DNA of 64,000 bases from assembly GCA_949358305.1 (NCBI GenBank), contig OX442320.1, forward strand, positions 7,952,259 to 8,016,258, written 5' to 3'. Shown here piece by piece: positions 61,701-64,000 of this stretch (the first letter of the stretch is position 1; each line of letters begins with the position of its first letter). The stretch comes from Strigamia acuminata. Taxonomy: Eukaryota; Arthropoda; Chilopoda; Geophilomorpha; Linotaeniidae. Made by a program: the position numbers and the translations under genes. The notes beneath the pieces are model-generated. The model was given only the letters and a program-made list of their open reading frames with translations. It had not been told where the DNA came from and did no database searches.

Positions 61701-63954
61701 TATACCCATCAAAGCGAATCTTGAAGCCTCAGAAAAGTTCATCCTTGATCCGCTATGAACTTTGGGAGTTTCAAGATTCGCCCATCGAAGCATAATTGCA
61801 AAAGATTAATAATAATAATAATTTTTAACACAATAATATCGAATGAAACGTGTTTTACGCGAAACAAATTAACATTTCGCTCAATTATTTAGCGCCTTGT
61901 GAAAATGTCGACTGCGGTTCGCACGCCAAATGTAAACCGGATGGGCAAAGTGCGCTGTGTATATGCGACGAAGGTTACACGTTCGATCCGAGAAATGTTT
62001 CAGCAATGTGTTTGGGTAAAGATGAATTTGAAAAATAAAATTGATCCGAATGTTTATGTTTGATTACTCTCGTTTTCAGACATCAACGAATGCGACAGTA
62101 ACGGATTGGGACGTTCCGGTCTGTGCGGAGACAATGCTCAATGTACTAATTTACCTGGAAGTTTTTCGTGTTCTTGCCCGCCCGGGTACACGGGTGATGC
62201 GAAACAACGATGCGAAGGTACGAAACGAAATTGAAATGATTTATTTAAATTTTAAATTTTAAATTTTGGCAGATTTTGACGAATGTCGCTCGCCGAAAGC
62301 GTGCGGCAAAGGCGCTTTGTGCGTGAATCGTGTCGGCAGTTTCGACTGTCAATGCCCGCCCGATTTGATGGGAGATCCGTTCAAAGAATGCACCAGTCCG
62401 CCCTACATGACTTGCAACACTGCCAATAACAATACTTGTCCTGGAAATTCGTTCTGCTCGCCTGTTACTCACGTTTGCGTTTGTCCGGCACCGAATGTGG
62501 GAGATGATTGCAGACGTGAGTTTTGTATTTTTAATCACGATCACGAGTAGAATGAATAATGATTGTTCTTTGACAGATCCGTGCGATGCGATGTTGTGCG
62601 GAGTCAGTGCCGAGTGCATGTTGATTAATGGTAAACCCATGTGCGTCTGCAAGGCCGGATATACCGGCTCCACGGTCGATCCCACCGGATGTGTCGGTAT
62701 AAATGAATATATTTTGGAATTATATTAAAGAGAAAATTAATTTTAATTTTTTTTTATAGATATGAATGAATGTGCGAATGGAAATAAACCTTGCGGGGAA
62801 AATGCGGTTTGTAAGAACTTGCCTGGCACTTTTGTTTGCGAATGTCCAGCTGGTTTTGAAGGGCACCCAATTCAAAGCTGTTTCGAAAAAGGTAAAAAAA
62901 ATATAAAATTTAATTTTAATTTAATTTTTTTTTTGATTGACAGTCGATCAAGTTGATTGTTCCGCTGGTGGTTTATGTGGTCAGAACGAGGAGTGCGTTA
63001 AAGAGGGCTTAAAAAGCGTTTGCGTCTGTAAACGGGGTTTTAATCGCGACGAAAAATCGAAAACATGTCGAGGTATAGTTTTGTTGTTTAAAAATTGAGG
63101 TGTGGTCTTAATTTGTTTTGATTTGCAGACATCAATGAATGCACAGTTCACCAAGGAAAACCGGTTTGTGGTCTCAATGCCAATTGCCACAACTTACCAG
63201 GAAGTTACGAGTGTACTTGCTCGCCGCTTTATACGGGAAACCCGTACGAACAATGCGTACCAATTGGTAATTCTCGGCACATATTTGTTGTTTATAAAAA
63301 AAAAACAGGTCGGTTTAAAAAAAATTACTTGTTTACAGATATTTCGTGCGGTAATGATAACGATTGTCCTGGAAACACCATTTGCTTAAATGGTGGCGCC
63401 GATGGCAAATATTGCGGTTGCGCTTTGCCGTTTATTCGGCAAGGAAAACACTGCGTTTGTATGTTTCCAGTGCGGTTGATTGTGATTAAAATGTGATGGC
63501 AATGTTTTGTTTTACGCAGCCGTGAATTATAACTGTACAACCGATAATCCGTGTCCGCAGAACTTGGAATGCGCTCTTCTGAGTGGCGGCAGAGGGTATT
63601 GCGTGTGTCCCAGAGGTTACACCGTGGATGAAAATGGCGGATGCACAATTGGTAATTTTTAAAAAATTTAATTTAAATTTTTTTTAATTTTTTAATTTTT
63701 TTTTACAGATATTGATGAATGCACCGAAATAAGAAATAAGGTTTTATGCGGTTTTAACTCGGATTGTGTTAATCTACCGGGGGGTTACGAATGCGCGTGT
63801 AGAGAAGGATTCACCGGAGATGCGAGGAAAGAATGCACGGCTATTGTAATCAAATGTAACAGCAGGAAGGATTGCAGAGAGAACGAAATCTGCGGCTCGC
63901 CCGGCGAATGCCAATGTTTACCTCCTTTCGTCAGAGACGGCAATCAATGCAAAC
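49728..63954 (+). CDS. dpy: dumpy-like giant extracellular matrix protein, 5' portion (continues past window)
   Basis: Dumpy is a very large membrane-anchored fibrous protein of the arthropod apical matrix that ties epidermis to cuticle. Exons: 49728-49731 (ATGG), 55599-55651, 57136-57340, 57400-57492, 57554-57670, 59175-59306, 60334-60456, 60515-60802, 60863-60985, 61039-61152, 61218-61343, 61549-61674, 61893-62015, 62080-62217, 62273-62515, 62577-62696, 62760-62891, 62944-63072, 63129-63266, 63339-63458, 63520-63651 and 63709-63954. Joined, they start [20 protein letters not shown], a good signal peptide. An LDL-receptor class A-like module follows ([20 protein letters not shown]), then an EGF and a long run of calcium-binding EGF modules (DIDEC/DINEC ... 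GSF.C.C). The order matches insect Dumpy, including [20 protein letters not shown] and the unusual [20 protein letters not shown]. All exons from the third on have phase 1 borders. About 1,008 residues are visible. Confidence 0.9.
51294..51456 (+). mobile_element. Decayed LTR-retrotransposon (Ty3/Gypsy-like) reverse transcriptase fragments
   Basis: Two short stretches read like the start of a retrotransposon reverse transcriptase domain: [20 protein letters not shown] at 51300-51359 and [17 protein letters not shown] at 51406-51456. This is the conserved 'PVV.VKK..G..R.C.DYR.LN' block of Ty3/Gypsy polymerases. The second copy overlaps the first in sequence (ATGGAACTTATCGACTATGTATCGA), so part of the relic has been duplicated about 95 bases apart. 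Stop codons interrupt the frame and no LTR, gag or integrase is visible, so it is a dead remnant. Confidence 0.65.
53240..53690. repeat. Purine-rich low-complexity array (GGAAAAATT-like)
   Basis: About 450 bases consist almost wholly of short G clusters separated by A runs (GGAAAAAATGG, TTGGAAAAA). A GCATTTATTTAAAA segment occurs at both about 53233 and 53479, showing a larger duplication. The lysine-rich plus-strand frames and the phenylalanine-rich minus-strand frames are artefacts of composition. Confidence 0.9.
55445..55466. promoter_or_regulatory. Inverted repeat CCGCCATC-N6-GATGGCGG in dumpy intron 1
   Basis: Perfect 8-base arms surround ATTAAA. Each arm contains GCCAT, the core of YY1/Pho sites, and a related TGTGGCGG follows about 15 bases on. 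It lies 130 bases upstream of the signal-peptide exon. Binding is inferred only. Confidence 0.4.
55652..57135. other. dumpy intron 2
   Basis: This 1.5 kb intron is in phase 0, the only non-phase-1 border in the visible gene. It is AT-rich with a long T run near 57001-57018. No exon or RNA gene is evident. Confidence 0.7.
57671..59174. other. dumpy intron 5
   Basis: This 1.5 kb phase-1 intron lies between the [11 protein letters not shown] and [14 protein letters not shown] exons. It is AT-rich and I see no exon in it. The coding frames run on at its edges only until stop codons. Confidence 0.7.
59307..60333. other. dumpy intron 6
   Basis: This 1.0 kb phase-1 intron contains a purine-rich stretch with AAAAAGAAAAAAG near 59590-59645. 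No additional EGF exon could be found in it. Confidence 0.65.
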
Positions 63955-64000
63955 GTACGTCGCTCGATTTAATTCGATTTAATATTTGACTTATTTCGTT

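Noticed and set aside
1-64000. CRISPR array, prokaryotic operon, prophage or integron
   Set aside because: The window is intron-rich animal DNA. The only direct-repeat array is a satellite without spacers.

Overview
This is nuclear DNA of an animal, most likely an arthropod. The genes are intron-rich with very small introns (mostly about 50-75 bp, GT-AG) in AT-rich DNA, and they are orthologues of conserved animal proteins. The last gene is the 5' portion of dumpy, a giant apical-matrix gene of the arthropod type. I cannot name the species. No prokaryotic, organellar or CRISPR-like feature is present, and I found no convincing RNA gene.

Layout. 1-5580: a tandem satellite with units of about 187, 185 and 168 bp that runs off the left edge. 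6080-9604 (-): GTF3C3, the TPR subunit of TFIIIC. 10121-10426 (+): a type-1 cystatin (stefin). 10730-13213 (+): VPS33A. 13581-14651 (-): CCDC117-like. 15556-19284 (-): OSBP. 19899-20331 (+): MZT2 (gamma-tubulin complex). 21070-24723 (+): PHF12. 26262-27699 (+): UNC119. 28662-30066 (-): an NFATC2IP/NIP45-type SUMO-like protein. 30444-34925 (+): ANKFY1 (rabankyrin-5). 35386-36746 (+) and 37097-39356 (-): two tail-to-tail C2H2 zinc-finger genes I do not recognise. 40070-43732 (+): NIF3L1. From 43.7 kb the gene density falls. About 6 kb of intergenic DNA is followed by the start of dumpy at 49728, whose exons continue past the right edge.

The genes are housekeeping genes and do not form one pathway. 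VPS33A, OSBP, ANKFY1 and UNC119 all concern membrane traffic or lipid handling, but I see no sign that this grouping is more than chance. Exon models for VPS33A (12 exons, 602 aa), CCDC117 (5 exons, 275 aa), UNC119 (5 exons, 231 aa), NIF3L1 (5 exons, 385 aa), MZT2 (3 exons, 103 aa) and the visible part of dumpy (22 exons, about 1,008 residues) were assembled by hand and keep frame throughout.

The points I think most worth checking are these: a four-base first coding exon of dumpy (ATGG) that joins over a 5.9 kb intron to make a clean signal peptide; one dumpy EGF module that has lost cysteines 5 and 6 together; an eight-cysteine hybrid EGF module; a zinc-finger protein with a run of TQT/SQT-like motifs resembling LC8 dynein light chain sites; a predicted GC-AG intron; the higher-order structure of the satellite; and a small set of palindromes, a CCGG cluster and AG|GT tandem repeats around the dumpy promoter. 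I did not find anything that amounts to a wholly new molecular system.
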